Assembly (NCBI RefSeq): GCF_024543085.1
Contig: NZ_JANHNZ010000001.1
Location: 310,001-374,000, forward strand
From: Granulicatella seriolae
Lineage (GTDB): Bacteria > Bacillota > Bacilli > Lactobacillales > Aerococcaceae
Direction of reading: 5' to 3'
DNA length: 64,000 nt
Positions 43,813 to 52,833 of this stretch are shown one piece after another. The first letter of the stretch is position 1; each line of letters starts with the position of its first letter. The notes beneath the pieces were generated by a model. That model worked only from the letters and a program-made list of their open reading frames with translations, was not told where the DNA came from and searched no databases. The position numbers and the translations under genes are program-made.

Positions 43813-43960
43813 AGTATCTATGTCACCTCTCGTCCAATTCATTTACACTCAAAATACATGATTTGCTACTGATTATCAAGTATCTTACTGAGTAGAAAGC
43901 TGTTTATATGTTAAGTTTCACCATGTAAGGGTTATCTTTTTCATCTAGTTAAATTCTTAA

Positions 43961-43989
43961 TTGAAAATCCTTTCACTTTACTTTATTAT
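43961..43989 (+). promoter_or_regulatory. Promoter of the PTS IIC-like gene
   Basis: TTGAAA (43961-43966), 17 bp, TATTAT (43984-43989), 38 bp before the ATG. Confidence 0.55.
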
Positions 43990-44027
43990 AGGTATGTTCT
44001 TCAAAAATTAAAAAAGGAGTTGTTCGT

Positions 44028-45092
44028 ATGTCTTTAAAAACTGGTGAAAAACAGACACTAGGAAGCTTTGTAAATAAAGTTCTAGCTGGAACTGCTGTTG
44101 CGATTGTTGTAGCCCTCATTCCAAATGCCATTCTTGGCGAATTGTTTAAATATCTAATTACAAATCATGATGCAACATGGCTAGTTTCTTTAGCTCAAGC
44201 CGCTAGAATTTTCCAATTTACTTTATCGTTAATGGCAGGTGTTATGGTTGGTATCCAATTCAAATTAACCCCTATGCAATCACTATCTGTTGGTGGTGCA
44301 GCCTTCATTGGTTCAGGAGCATGGAAGGTCATTGAACTTGATGGTACCCCTATCTTCCAACTAAGTGGTACTGGAGATATGATTAATACCATGATTACTG
44401 CTGGTTTAGCTGTATATGCTATCCAATTGGTTGGGCATAAATTTGGCTCTCTAAATATTATTCTCTTGCCAATCGTCATAGGCCTAGGTGTCGGCTTTAT
44501 TGGTTTACTTCTATACCCTTATGTTTCTGGTATTACTACCGCATTTGGTAATCTGATCAACACCTTCACTAATTTAGCACCTCTACCAATGTCAATTTTA
44601 ATTGGTATGTCCTTTGCCTTTCTCATTATTTCGCCAATGTCAACCGTGGCTTTGGGGATTGCGATTGGCTTGAACGGTGTTTCTGCTGGTGCAGCAGCTA
44701 TGGGTGTTGCCGCAACGACAGCTGTTTTAGTACTTTCAACAATGCGAGTTAACAAACCTGGTGTTCCTATCGCTATTGCTTTAGGCTCCATGAAAATGAT
44801 GATGCCTAACTTCTTCAAAAAACCAATCATGATTGTCGCTATGTTGGCAAATGCTATCGTTTGTGCTATTCCAGTAGCTATCTTCTCAATTAGTGGTGTG
44901 CCTGCTAGTTCAGGGTTTGGATTGGTTGGACTTGTTGGACCAATTGCTTCCCTACCAGGCTTAGGACTACCTTTAATGATTATCTGCTGGATTGTCATTC
45001 CATTCGCTTCAGCATTCATCATCAACTATGTTCTTGTGAATGTGGTTAAATTATATAGCTATGACATCTTCAAATTTGAAGGTGTACAATAA
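44028..45092 (+). CDS. PTS sugar transporter subunit IIC-like membrane protein
   Basis: The 354-residue protein has about nine to ten Gly/Ala-rich hydrophobic segments and no EIIA or EIIB domain. The stretch FQFTLSLMAGVMVGIQFKLT and the loops with GGAAFIGSGAWK resemble a stand-alone EIIC family found in lactic acid bacteria. The substrate is unknown. AAAAAGGAG precedes the ATG. It is monocistronic, and no EIIA or EIIB gene is adjacent, so it may act as a permease without phosphotransfer. Confidence 0.72.
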   Translation: MSLKTGEKQTLGSFVNKVLAGTAVAIVVALIPNAILGELFKYLITNHDATWLVSLAQAARIFQFTLSLMAGVMVGIQFKLTPMQSLSVGGAAFIGSGAWKVIELDGTPIFQLSGTGDMINTMITAGLAVYAIQLVGHKFGSLNIILLPIVIGLGVGFIGLLLYPYVSGITTAFGNLINTFTNLAPLPMSILIGMSFAFLIISPMSTVALGIAIGLNGVSAGAAAMGVAATTAVLVLSTMRVNKPGVPIAIALGSMKMMMPNFFKKPIMIVAMLANAIVCAIPVAIFSISGVPASSGFGLVGLVGPIASLPGLGLPLMIICWIVIPFASAFIINYVLVNVVKLYSYDIFKFEGVQ

Positions 45093-45103
45093 AAATAAGC
45101 ATT

Positions 45104-45135
45104 AAAAAAGAAGGCTGACATTAGCCTTCTTTTTT
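45104..45135. terminator. Bidirectional terminator, PTS IIC-like gene / proC
   Basis: AAAAAAGAAGGCT (45104-45116) pairs with AGCCTTCTTTTTT (45123-45135). It overlaps the proC stop codon. Confidence 0.85.
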
Positions 45136-45952
45136 ATTTACCTAATTCTTTCGTTTTCTTAACGGCACCGTCTATAGCTTCTATGACAGTTCCTCTAAAA
45201 TGTTGCTTTTCTAAAATGGAAACTCCTTCAATAGTGCTTCCTCCTGGACTACATACCTCATCTTTCAATACAGCAGGATGCTTATCCGTTTCAGTCACCA
45301 TTTGAGCGGCTCCAGCAACAGTTTTTGCCGCTAATTCTATCGCTAAGGCTCTTGGAATACCGTTTTTCACTCCTGCATCACTCATGGCTTCAATAAATTG
45401 ATAGACAAAGGCTGGACCACACCCAGCTAACCCACTAAAAGCATCCATTAGGGTTTCTTCAATCAGATAAATTCCACCACCTTGGCTAAGTAGGTCCTCA
45501 AACTCTCTCCCAACTTGAAGTTTTTTCGCTTGCTCGTTTAGCGAATAAGCAATTAACCCTTGTCCAATAGCAACAGGAGTATTAGGCATCATCCGAATCC
45601 AAGGTGCCGGTTCAAGCTCACTTGTTTTAGTGAGCGTCTTTAAATCTACCCCCGCCATCATGCTGACAAAAATTTGTTTTTTTATGCTAGAGTCATAGCT
45701 CGTCTTTAGGCTCGGTACCAGCTCATGCAATTGTTTAGGTTTGACAGCCAGAAAAATCCAATCACAGGTCCTTATGATTTCTTCGTTAGTAGAGCTTTTG
45801 CCACCATACTGGTCAATAAAGTCATCTACTTTCTTCTGGCTACGATTGGATAGATAAAGAGATTGACTTGGAACTTGCTTTCTTAAAGCTATCGCAACAG
45901 CAGCACCCATATTGCCCAGACCGATAACCCCAATTTTTTTGCCTTCTACCAT
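45134..45952 (-). CDS. proC: Pyrroline-5-carboxylate reductase
   Basis: Last step of proline synthesis: NAD(P)H reduction of P5C. The 272-residue protein has the Rossmann motif IGVIGLGNMGAA and VRMMPNTP-like IRMMPNTPVAIGQG. The C-terminal substrate region is LKDEVCSPGGSTIEG. ATG 45952 is chosen because AGGGGTG lies just upstream, 10 bp past the proA stop; the longer frame overlaps proA. Confidence 0.94.
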   Translation of the reverse strand: MVEGKKIGVIGLGNMGAAVAIALRKQVPSQSLYLSNRSQKKVDDFIDQYGGKSSTNEEIIRTCDWIFLAVKPKQLHELVPSLKTSYDSSIKKQIFVSMMAGVDLKTLTKTSELEPAPWIRMMPNTPVAIGQGLIAYSLNEQAKKLQVGREFEDLLSQGGGIYLIEETLMDAFSGLAGCGPAFVYQFIEAMSDAGVKNGIPRALAIELAAKTVAGAAQMVTETDKHPAVLKDEVCSPGGSTIEGVSILEKQHFRGTVIEAIDGAVKKTKELGK

Positions 45953-45962
45953 AAGCACACCC

Positions 45963-47225
45963 CTACTCTCTAATTTGTCCATCTCCATAAATAAGATATT
46001 TATAAGTTGTTAATTCCTCAAGACCCATTGGCCCTCTAGCGTGCAATTTTTGCGTTGAAATGCCCATTTCACATCCTAAACCAAACTGCCCTCCATCTGT
46101 AAATCGAGTTGAGGCGTTTAGGAAGACTGCTGCACTATCAACAGTATTAAGAAACTTCTCTGCTCTTGTTTTATCTTTTGTAATGATGGCTTCGCTGTGT
46201 TTACTGCTATGTTTTTCTATGTGTTCCAAGGCTGCATCTAGTGAAGGAACCACCTTAATTGCCAAAGTGTAATCTAAAAACTCTTGGTCAAAATCTTGTG
46301 GACCTGCTGCTTGACCAGAAATAAAGTCGCTCGCCCTGCTATCCAATTTCAACTGTACTGGTATGGCTTGACTAGCCATTCTATTCTCAACCAATGTTTT
46401 CTCTACTAGAGGCAAAAAATCAGCAGCTACAGCTTCATGAACCAGACATACTTCCACTGCATTGCAAACAGATGGACGACTCGTTTTAGCATTCAACAAT
46501 ATCCTAACAGCCATTTCTAAATCAGCTTGTGCATCAACATACAGATGACAAATTCCGCTACCCGTTTCAATGCAAGGAACAGTGGCTTCTCGAACACATG
46601 CTTGAATAAGTCCTGCACCACCTCTTGGAATTAACAAATCAATTTGTCCCTTAGCTTTCATCAGCTCATAGGCACTTTCTCTTGAGGTGTCCTCAATCAA
46701 TTGTAAGATATCACTTGAGAGACCTACTTCTTCTAAGCCTAACTTCAAGCTCTTAACGATGGCTTTAGCTGAGTTGTATGCCTCTTTTCCGGAGCGCAGG
46801 ACTACCGCATTGCCGCTTTTAATTGCCAAGGCTGCTGCATCCGAGGTAACATTTGGACGGCTTTCATAGATAATGGCGATAACCCCTAATGGAACTCGTT
46901 TTTTCTCAATATGGAGTCCGTTGTCTAAATCTTCTTGATGTAACACTTTTCCAATTGGATCAGGAAGAGCAATCAACTCCAAGATTCCAGATGCCATAGA
47001 TTGAATACGTTCCTCTGTCAACAATAATCTATCCAACATTACCGGACTAATTGTCTCTTTAGCATTGATCATATCTTTTTGATTAGCTGCTAGAATCTCT
47101 TGACTTGCTGCCAACAAATGATAGGCCATTGCCACTAAAGCATCGTCTTTGCGTTCTGTGTCCGCTTGATTAATCTCATATTTGGCTTGATTCACTTTTG
47201 TCAGTATTTCGTTAGTAGTAAGCAT
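45963..47225 (-). CDS. proA: Gamma-glutamyl phosphate reductase
   Basis: Reduces gamma-glutamyl phosphate to glutamate semialdehyde. The 420-residue aldehyde-dehydrogenase-like protein has VPLGVIAIIYESRPNVTSDA, the catalytic Cys in TSRPSVCNAVEVCLV, and RFTDGGQFGLGCEMGIS near the C-terminus. It is the middle gene of proB-proA-proC, 17 bp after proB. Confidence 0.96.
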   Translation of the reverse strand: MLTTNEILTKVNQAKYEINQADTERKDDALVAMAYHLLAASQEILAANQKDMINAKETISPVMLDRLLLTEERIQSMASGILELIALPDPIGKVLHQEDLDNGLHIEKKRVPLGVIAIIYESRPNVTSDAAALAIKSGNAVVLRSGKEAYNSAKAIVKSLKLGLEEVGLSSDILQLIEDTSRESAYELMKAKGQIDLLIPRGGAGLIQACVREATVPCIETGSGICHLYVDAQADLEMAVRILLNAKTSRPSVCNAVEVCLVHEAVAADFLPLVEKTLVENRMASQAIPVQLKLDSRASDFISGQAAGPQDFDQEFLDYTLAIKVVPSLDAALEHIEKHSSKHSEAIITKDKTRAEKFLNTVDSAAVFLNASTRFTDGGQFGLGCEMGISTQKLHARGPMGLEELTTYKYLIYGDGQIRE

Positions 47226-47242
47226 GGTTAGTCATCCTTTCT

Positions 47243-48370
47243 TTAATCCAAATCTTGCACCCATAGAGCTTCTAGCTGTGGGTCTAAGGATATCCAGTTA
47301 TCTCTATGAATAATAGGATTGCTTTTTACTTTTTGACTGATTAGCTCTTCCAAAACTGATCGACTAAAAGCAACTTTTCCTTTACCGACTAGCTCTTTAT
47401 CCTCCACTTGCTCTCCATTTGTTAAGTAGACTGAAACAATATCATTCATTTTGAAATGTCCACTAACTTTTTGAATTCCAGAAAGAAGTAAGCTCTTGCC
47501 TTGTTGTCGTAAGGCGTCGGCTGCTCCTTGGTCAATATAGATGGCTCCATTGGATTTGGCATAAAAAGCCATCCATTGTTTGCGGTTTTTCATACTGGTT
47601 TGATTAGCTGTAAAGAGAGTTCCATGGTCAAAACCATTTGCAGCTTTTAATAAGGCATCCTTTTTTAAAGATGAACAGATGTATACAGGTACACCACTAC
47701 TAGTTGCTAAATGAGCAGCCTTAAGTTTGGTGTACATACCTCCAGTGGCGTTCTTACTACTAGCAGCCCCTGCCATTAAGACTAATTCGGGAGTAATTTT
47801 TTCAACAGTAGCTATCTGTTTGGCTTGAGGATCTTGACTTGGATTTGCTGTATAAAGACCATCAACATCGGTCAAAAGAACCAAGAGATCTGCTTGTACC
47901 ATGGCCGCTACTTGAGCACTCAAAGTATCATTATCTCCTACTTTCAACTCTTGAACCGCCACCGTATCATTCTCATTGATGATAGGAATAGCTCGCCTTT
48001 GAAGCAAAACAGATAAAGCTTGATAAGCATTCTTATACCGTCTATTATCTGCAAAATCATCTTGCGTCAAAAGCAATTGGGCAGAAACTACACCTTCTTT
48101 GAGGAGATTCATGGTGTACTCTTCCATCAACAAGCCTTGCCCAACAGCGGCACAAGCTTGTTTTTCGGCAATTTTACTTGGGCGTTTTTGAAAACCTAAT
48201 TGTTTAAAACCTGCCGCAACAGCGCCAGAAGAAACGATAATTAAGCGCACACCTTCTTTATGAAGAAGAGCAATTTGTCTGGTAATATTTTGTATCTTTT
48301 CGACAGATAAACTACCATCTTCATGGGTTAAGGAGCTTGTCCCAATTTTAAATACGATTGTAGTACTCAT
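47243..48370 (-). CDS. proB: Glutamate 5-kinase with PUA domain
   Basis: First step of proline synthesis, feedback inhibited by proline in this family. The 375-residue protein has the amino-acid-kinase fold ([45 protein letters not shown]-like ATGGMYTKL) and a C-terminal PUA domain (about 275-375). The longer, PUA-containing form is common. GGAGGAAG precedes the ATG. Confidence 0.96.
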   Translation of the reverse strand: MSTTIVFKIGTSSLTHEDGSLSVEKIQNITRQIALLHKEGVRLIIVSSGAVAAGFKQLGFQKRPSKIAEKQACAAVGQGLLMEEYTMNLLKEGVVSAQLLLTQDDFADNRRYKNAYQALSVLLQRRAIPIINENDTVAVQELKVGDNDTLSAQVAAMVQADLLVLLTDVDGLYTANPSQDPQAKQIATVEKITPELVLMAGAASSKNATGGMYTKLKAAHLATSSGVPVYICSSLKKDALLKAANGFDHGTLFTANQTSMKNRKQWMAFYAKSNGAIYIDQGAADALRQQGKSLLLSGIQKVSGHFKMNDIVSVYLTNGEQVEDKELVGKGKVAFSRSVLEELISQKVKSNPIIHRDNWISLDPQLEALWVQDLD

Positions 48371-48417
48371 CTTCCTCCTCCAATCTAAACATTTTATTGG
48401 CTAATCTTGACTGTTTG

Positions 48418-49887
48418 CTATTTACGATTACCTTTTACAAATTTCATCAATGTGGTTGGCGCGAACAGGAGAATAATTGGGTAAATTTCCAAACGACCTG
48501 CCAACATTCCTATAGACAAGAGTATTTTATTCCAATCCGAATAGCCAGAATAATTCTGAATTGGACCAACCTGCCCTAAGCCGGGACCGATATTGTTAAA
48601 AGTGGCTGCAACTGAAGAAAAGGCCGTTATAAAGTCATTTACTTCAAAAGAAACCGACAAAAGAATTACAATGAAAATCATTATATAAACCAATAGATAG
48701 TTGACTACCTTGGTCTCTACTTGTTGCGTAATGGGTTTGCCTGAAAACTTTGGTACGATGACACGCCGAGGTTGACCCGCACGCTTAAATTCAGCCACCA
48801 GAACCTTGAAATACATGACAATACGTGAAACTTTTATCCCCCCTGCTGTCGAACCAGCACAGCCCCCAATAAACATCAAAAGGAGTAGGAGCGTTTGAGA
48901 GAATAGGGGCCATTGTCCAAAATCAACAGTGCTGAATCCAGTTGTCGTAATCAATGACGCAACTGTGAAAAATACTGAGCGGATTGCCCCTGTTAGTGGT
49001 ACCTGCATATGGTACAAATTAACAACAATCAGAATAACAGCTGAAGTAATAATACCTAAATAATATTTAAGCTCTTCGTCTTTGAAAACATCCTTTATAT
49101 GCCCAATAAAGATTAAGAAATAAAGATTAAAGTTAATCCCAAACAGGAGCATACCGAAACCAATAATCCATTCGACCAAATGAGGATACTCATAAATTTG
49201 AAAACCACCATTATTAACAGAAAAACCTCCAGTTCCTGCTGTACCAAAAGCCAAAAGGAGTGCATCGAAAAATGGCACTTTAACCAAACACAAAATAAAA
49301 ACTAGAATAGCTGTCATTAATAGATAAATACCATATAAAATTTGTGCAGTTTGTGACAGTCGAGAAACTAGCTTACCAAATATGGGCCCTGGAACTTCTG
49401 CTCGCATCAATTGAACGGAATCGGAGCCACTATTGGGTAGGATAGCCAAGGTAAAGACCAAGACCCCCATCCCACCAATTAGATGGGTAAAGCTTCTCCA
49501 AAAAAGAGACGAGTGATGCAGTACCGATAAATCCTGTAAAATACTAGAGCCAGTTGTAGTAAAACCGCTAGATATTTCAAAAAAGGCATCTACCAAATGA
49601 GGGATCTCTCCACTGATAACAAGAGGAAGTGCACCGAAAAATGACATCAAAATCCAACTCAAAGCGACTGAAATAACACCATCTCTAGCATGAATTTTAA
49701 AGTTTGGAGGTTGCTTCCAAGAAAAGGTAAAACCAATCAACGCTACCAAAGCAATCACACTTAAATAGCTTAATTGCTGACTAAGTGGTTCTTGATACAA
49801 AAGACTAACTAGCAAAGGAAGAATCAATAAGATGGCTTCAACCAATAAAATTCTTCCTAATAAATATCGCACAACCGATCGTTGCAA
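48418..49887 (-). CDS. trkH: TrkH-type potassium transporter membrane subunit
   Basis: This is the K+ translocating subunit that works with TrkA. The 489-residue protein has four pore-loop motifs (SSGFTTTGSSI, GTAGTGGFSV, ASLITTTGFSTVDF, and a terminal NNIGPGLGQVGP) and about ten membrane helices. It starts with TTG at 49887, with AAGGTGA just upstream. It lies 28 bp downstream of trkA in the same direction and 47 bp before proB. Confidence 0.94.
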   Translation of the reverse strand: MQRSVVRYLLGRILLVEAILLILPLLVSLLYQEPLSQQLSYLSVIALVALIGFTFSWKQPPNFKIHARDGVISVALSWILMSFFGALPLVISGEIPHLVDAFFEISSGFTTTGSSILQDLSVLHHSSLFWRSFTHLIGGMGVLVFTLAILPNSGSDSVQLMRAEVPGPIFGKLVSRLSQTAQILYGIYLLMTAILVFILCLVKVPFFDALLLAFGTAGTGGFSVNNGGFQIYEYPHLVEWIIGFGMLLFGINFNLYFLIFIGHIKDVFKDEELKYYLGIITSAVILIVVNLYHMQVPLTGAIRSVFFTVASLITTTGFSTVDFGQWPLFSQTLLLLLMFIGGCAGSTAGGIKVSRIVMYFKVLVAEFKRAGQPRRVIVPKFSGKPITQQVETKVVNYLLVYIMIFIVILLSVSFEVNDFITAFSSVAATFNNIGPGLGQVGPIQNYSGYSDWNKILLSIGMLAGRLEIYPIILLFAPTTLMKFVKGNRK

Positions 49888-49915
49888 GATGTCACCTTCT
49901 TCTAATCAAATAATT

Positions 49916-51268
49916 TTATTTTAAAATTTCATCAATATCATCAAACGATTTTTCTCGAGTGACTACAATCACTCGGTCATGCGGCTGTAGCCTATCATTC
50001 CCAGTCGGATAAATGACATTTTGTCCTCGAATAATATGTGCTACCAAGAGGTCTGGTTTAGTTTGCAGTTGCGTTAATGGAATATCGCAGACTCGGCTAC
50101 CCCTTTTTACTCGAAACTGAAGCGCCTCTACTTGGTTATCGGCAATACGGTATAAGGCTTCAACATTTGATCCTTGCGTATTAGCCCGTGCTCGAACAAA
50201 TTGAATAATTTCACTAGCCACAATTTGCTTAGGAGTGATAAATGAACGTAGATTGATATTCTTTAGTACTTTTAGAATTCCAATCCGACTCATTTTTGTA
50301 ATCACTTTAGGGACACCCTTATGCTTAGCGAAGATAGAGGCCATCAAGTTTTCTTCATCAACACCCGTTAGAGAAACAAAAGAATCATATTCATTAATCA
50401 TTTGCTCTTCAAGTATATCATGGTCCGTTCCATCTGCTTGAATAATGGTCGCATTCGGAAACTCATGGCTTAAAAACTCACAGCGTTCTTCACTGATGTC
50501 AATAACTTTCGTCTCAACTCGACTCTGACTAAGCGCATGCAAGAGATAGTAGGCGATTCTCCCACCACCAACAATCAAGGTAGATTTCACCTGTTTATCG
50601 CCTCTACAAACAATCTTGAAAAAAGCTGCCAAATCTTGATAAGTACCTGTCACGTGAATGCGGTCCCCAACCTTCAAGAAGGTGCTCCCACTAGGAATAA
50701 TAATTTCCTCGTCACGGTGAATAATACAAACCAAGACAGTCCCAAACCGACTACGGAAGTCCTTTAAACTCAAAGAATTTAATGGTGAATTTTCAGTAAC
50801 TTCAATTTCAATTAAATTAACCTTATTTCCTGCAAACGACTCAACACTTAAAGCAGATGGATACTTCAATATTCTTGCAATATCCCTAGCAGCAGATAAT
50901 TCAGGATTTATCATTAATGAAATTCCCAAGGTTTCTCGAACAAAGTTAAGCTGACTCGAGTATTCAGGATTTCTAACCCGAGCGATAGTGTATTCCGCCC
51001 CAATTTTTTTGGCTAAAATAGCTGCAATTATATTTACTTCATCCATTTCACTTGCCGCTATAAAGATATCAGCGGTTTGAACACCAGCTTCAATCTGAAT
51101 ATCATAGCTAGCTCCATTTCCTTCGATACCTGTAATATCAAATTTATTAATCAAGCGTTCTAAAATAATAGAATTTTTTTCAATCAGAATAATGTCATTT
51201 AATTCTGATGAGAGTTCGGCACATAAAACTTCCCCAACCTTACCGCCACCCACGATAACAATCTTCAT
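49916..51268 (-). CDS. trkA: Trk potassium uptake regulator TrkA
   Basis: This cytosolic NAD/ATP-binding ring gates TrkH. The 450-residue protein has two RCK units, each with a Rossmann start (IVIVGGGKVGEVLCAEL; TLIVGGGRIAYYLLHAL), and TrkA_C domains after each. GGGGG lies nine bases upstream of the ATG. It forms an operon with trkH. Confidence 0.95.
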   Translation of the reverse strand: MKIVIVGGGKVGEVLCAELSSELNDIILIEKNSIILERLINKFDITGIEGNGASYDIQIEAGVQTADIFIAASEMDEVNIIAAILAKKIGAEYTIARVRNPEYSSQLNFVRETLGISLMINPELSAARDIARILKYPSALSVESFAGNKVNLIEIEVTENSPLNSLSLKDFRSRFGTVLVCIIHRDEEIIIPSGSTFLKVGDRIHVTGTYQDLAAFFKIVCRGDKQVKSTLIVGGGRIAYYLLHALSQSRVETKVIDISEERCEFLSHEFPNATIIQADGTDHDILEEQMINEYDSFVSLTGVDEENLMASIFAKHKGVPKVITKMSRIGILKVLKNINLRSFITPKQIVASEIIQFVRARANTQGSNVEALYRIADNQVEALQFRVKRGSRVCDIPLTQLQTKPDLLVAHIIRGQNVIYPTGNDRLQPHDRVIVVTREKSFDDIDEILK

Positions 51269-51321
51269 TCTGTTTTACCCCCACTTTATTTATCTACCTA
51301 AATATATTTGTCAAATAGTAA

Positions 51322-51849
51322 TTAGTCCAATTCTACCATTTTTATGAGCTTAAGACCATGGTGACATTTACCGCAGACAAAACGACTTGTATTAAGCTTT
51401 CTTCTACGCTTATATTGATGCTTACAAGCACTGCATTGATATAAATAATATTTTTTTATGGTATTTGGACGTCCAATCGCTTCTACATAACGGCTACCAC
51501 CAACTTCTTTGAGCAAGCGTTTAAAGTCTAAGTCTTTGTGTTGGTAGCCACGACCTTCTAAATGCAGATGGTAATGGCAAAGCTCGTGTTTAATAACACC
51601 TATTAAAGCCTCAAAACCCAATTCGTTTTCTACCTTAGGATTAATATCAATATTATGACTATTCAGGTGATATCTACCACCAGTCGTTCGTAATCTTGCA
51701 TTGTAATAGGCTTGGTTTTTAAATCTACGGTTAAAAAAACGGATTGAGATGTCTTCAATTAATGTCTGAAGCCATTCATCCGTTCGAGCTTCTTTTTGAA
51801 TTCCATCATTATTTTTAATAAATGGACTATTCTCATTTGTTTTAGTCAT
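51322..51849 (-). CDS. sprT: SprT family zinc metalloprotease-like protein
   Basis: The 175-residue protein has HELCHYH (His88, Glu89, His92) and a C-terminal four-Cys zinc ribbon (CSACKH, CGKCHH). Related SprT-like proteins act on protein-DNA lesions; the bacterial role is unclear. The start is ATG 51849 with AAAGGTG seven bases upstream; the in-frame GTG at 51858 overlaps that site. It lies 53 bp upstream of trkA. Confidence 0.88.
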   Translation of the reverse strand: MTKTNENSPFIKNNDGIQKEARTDEWLQTLIEDISIRFFNRRFKNQAYYNARLRTTGGRYHLNSHNIDINPKVENELGFEALIGVIKHELCHYHLHLEGRGYQHKDLDFKRLLKEVGGSRYVEAIGRPNTIKKYYLYQCSACKHQYKRRRKLNTSRFVCGKCHHGLKLIKMVELD

Positions 51850-51955
51850 GATAAGCACCTTTGCTATATAATATTAGACTAAATTCTACTCGTATATAGT
51901 GGACTTTGCAAGTAACAGTGACCAAAGCTTATCTTGGGGGACTTAAAAAATTTTC

Positions 51956-51985
51956 TTGACAATAAACCTAGCAAAATGCTATTAT
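51956..51985 (+). promoter_or_regulatory. tRNA-Leu promoter
   Basis: TTGACA (51956-51961), 18 bp, TATTAT (51980-51985). The start of transcription would be at about 51992, on the first bases of the following hairpin. Confidence 0.7.
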
Positions 51986-51990
51986 ATCAA

Positions 51991-52010
51991 TACATTGCGT
52001 TTGCAATGTA
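51991..52010 (+). promoter_or_regulatory. Hairpin with T run in the tRNA-Leu leader
   Basis: TACATTGC-GTTT-GCAATGTA is followed by TCTATTTTTTT. It has the form of a terminator but sits between the promoter and the tRNA, 18 bp before its 5' end. Confidence 0.55.
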
Positions 52011-52028
52011 TCTATTTTTTTAAACAAT

Positions 52029-52112
52029 GCGGTCGTGGCGGAATGGCAGACGCGCTAGCTTGAGGGGCTAGTGGGAGGATCTCCCGTGGAAGTTCGAGTC
52101 TTCTCGGCCGCA
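52029..52112 (+). tRNA. tRNA-Leu(GAG)
   Basis: The acceptor arm GCGGTCG pairs with CGGCCGC (one T-G). The anticodon stem CTAGC/GCTAG encloses loop TTGAGGG, with anticodon GAG at 52062-52064. A long variable arm (GGGAGGATCTCCC) marks a type II tRNA, and the T loop reads GTTCGAGTC. CCA is not encoded. The discriminator A at 52112 is typical of leucine tRNAs. Confidence 0.95.
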
Positions 52113-52137
52113 TCATTTTATATCTGAAAAACTAGAT

Positions 52138-52185
52138 AAAAAGCACTAGGAATCACCTAATTTGGCTGATTCCTAGTGCTTTTTC
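52138..52185 (+). terminator. tRNA-Leu terminator
   Basis: An 18-bp perfect stem (52138-52155 with 52167-52184) ends in T5. Confidence 0.9.
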
Positions 52186-52265
52186 TAATATATCAAAACT
52201 GGTTAACTTGTAAAATTAAATCATGATTTCTTAAACAATGAATACAGCCAACTTTTCACTAGCTA

Positions 52266-52345
52266 TTGGCAACTTGATTAGTGGTGTTATACTTACTAAT
52301 CAAGGCTGTCCTATCCGACTCCATTCAAATAGGACAGCCTTTTTT
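52266..52345 (+). other. Promoter followed at once by a terminator hairpin
   Basis: TTGGCA (52266-52271), 16 bp, TATACT (52288-52293) with TGT in front of the -10. The predicted start near 52300 is followed by AAGGCTGTCCTAT (52302-52314) pairing with 52329-52341, then a T run. Upstream, CTTGATTAGT/ACTAATCAAG also pair across the -10. A transcript of about 45 nt would result. It faces the 3' end of the immunity-like gene. Confidence 0.45.
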
Positions 52346-52396
52346 ATTTTAAATTAATACTTTTATTCAAAATCTAGATACTATAATTTTATTTTA

Positions 52397-52804
52397 TTAA
52401 TCAATATACATTGGAGAAACATGCCCATCTACTTCTAATAAATCTTTTCGAAAGAAATCAAATAAAATATATTTATCTTCATCATTGAAAACTATTTCAT
52501 CTTCCAAGATATAATATTCTTCCTCATCTAAATAAACTTTTAAAAATTTATGTTTACCAATTTTTATTGATCTTTCTTCTGCAAAAAATAATTTGCTTAC
52601 TTCCTTATTCTCTTCTTTTGTTTGATCACCAATTAATAAAATTTTACACTCATATTTTGATCCAATTCTCATAAACAAGAAGTTATTATCATCACTATAA
52701 CCTATTGAGTTGTCAAAGCATTCTTCCTCTTTTTCAGTAACAATATTTCTTAAATAAATATCTCTATCCATTATTCGTTCATCTATATCGGTTACTTCAA
52801 ACAT
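52397..52804 (-). CDS. Putative immunity protein to the adjacent toxin
   Basis: This 135-residue, strongly acidic protein has no membrane segment or signal (MFEVTDIDERIMDRDIYLRN at the start). I recognise no family. It begins 29 bp after the toxin stop on the same strand, and its base composition is very AT-rich like the toxin's C-terminal module (11 G/C in the 60 bases 52441-52500). Position, size and acidity fit a cognate immunity protein of a polymorphic toxin; that is inference. Confidence 0.6.
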   Translation of the reverse strand: MFEVTDIDERIMDRDIYLRNIVTEKEEECFDNSIGYSDDNNFLFMRIGSKYECKILLIGDQTKEENKEVSKLFFAEERSIKIGKHKFLKVYLDEEEYYILEDEIVFNDEDKYILFDFFRKDLLEVDGHVSPMYID

Positions 52805-52833
52805 AATCTATTCACTTCTCTTTCTAAATAAAA

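Noticed and set aside
44519-45025. Long minus-strand open frame inside the PTS IIC-like gene
   Set aside because: It is antisense to a clear membrane protein gene with promoter and ribosome site; its composition is the shadow of Ala/Gly/Ile codons.
48418-49887. ATG start for trkH
   Set aside because: No in-frame ATG with a ribosome site lies near the N-terminus; TTG 49887 with AAGGTGA fits the family length.
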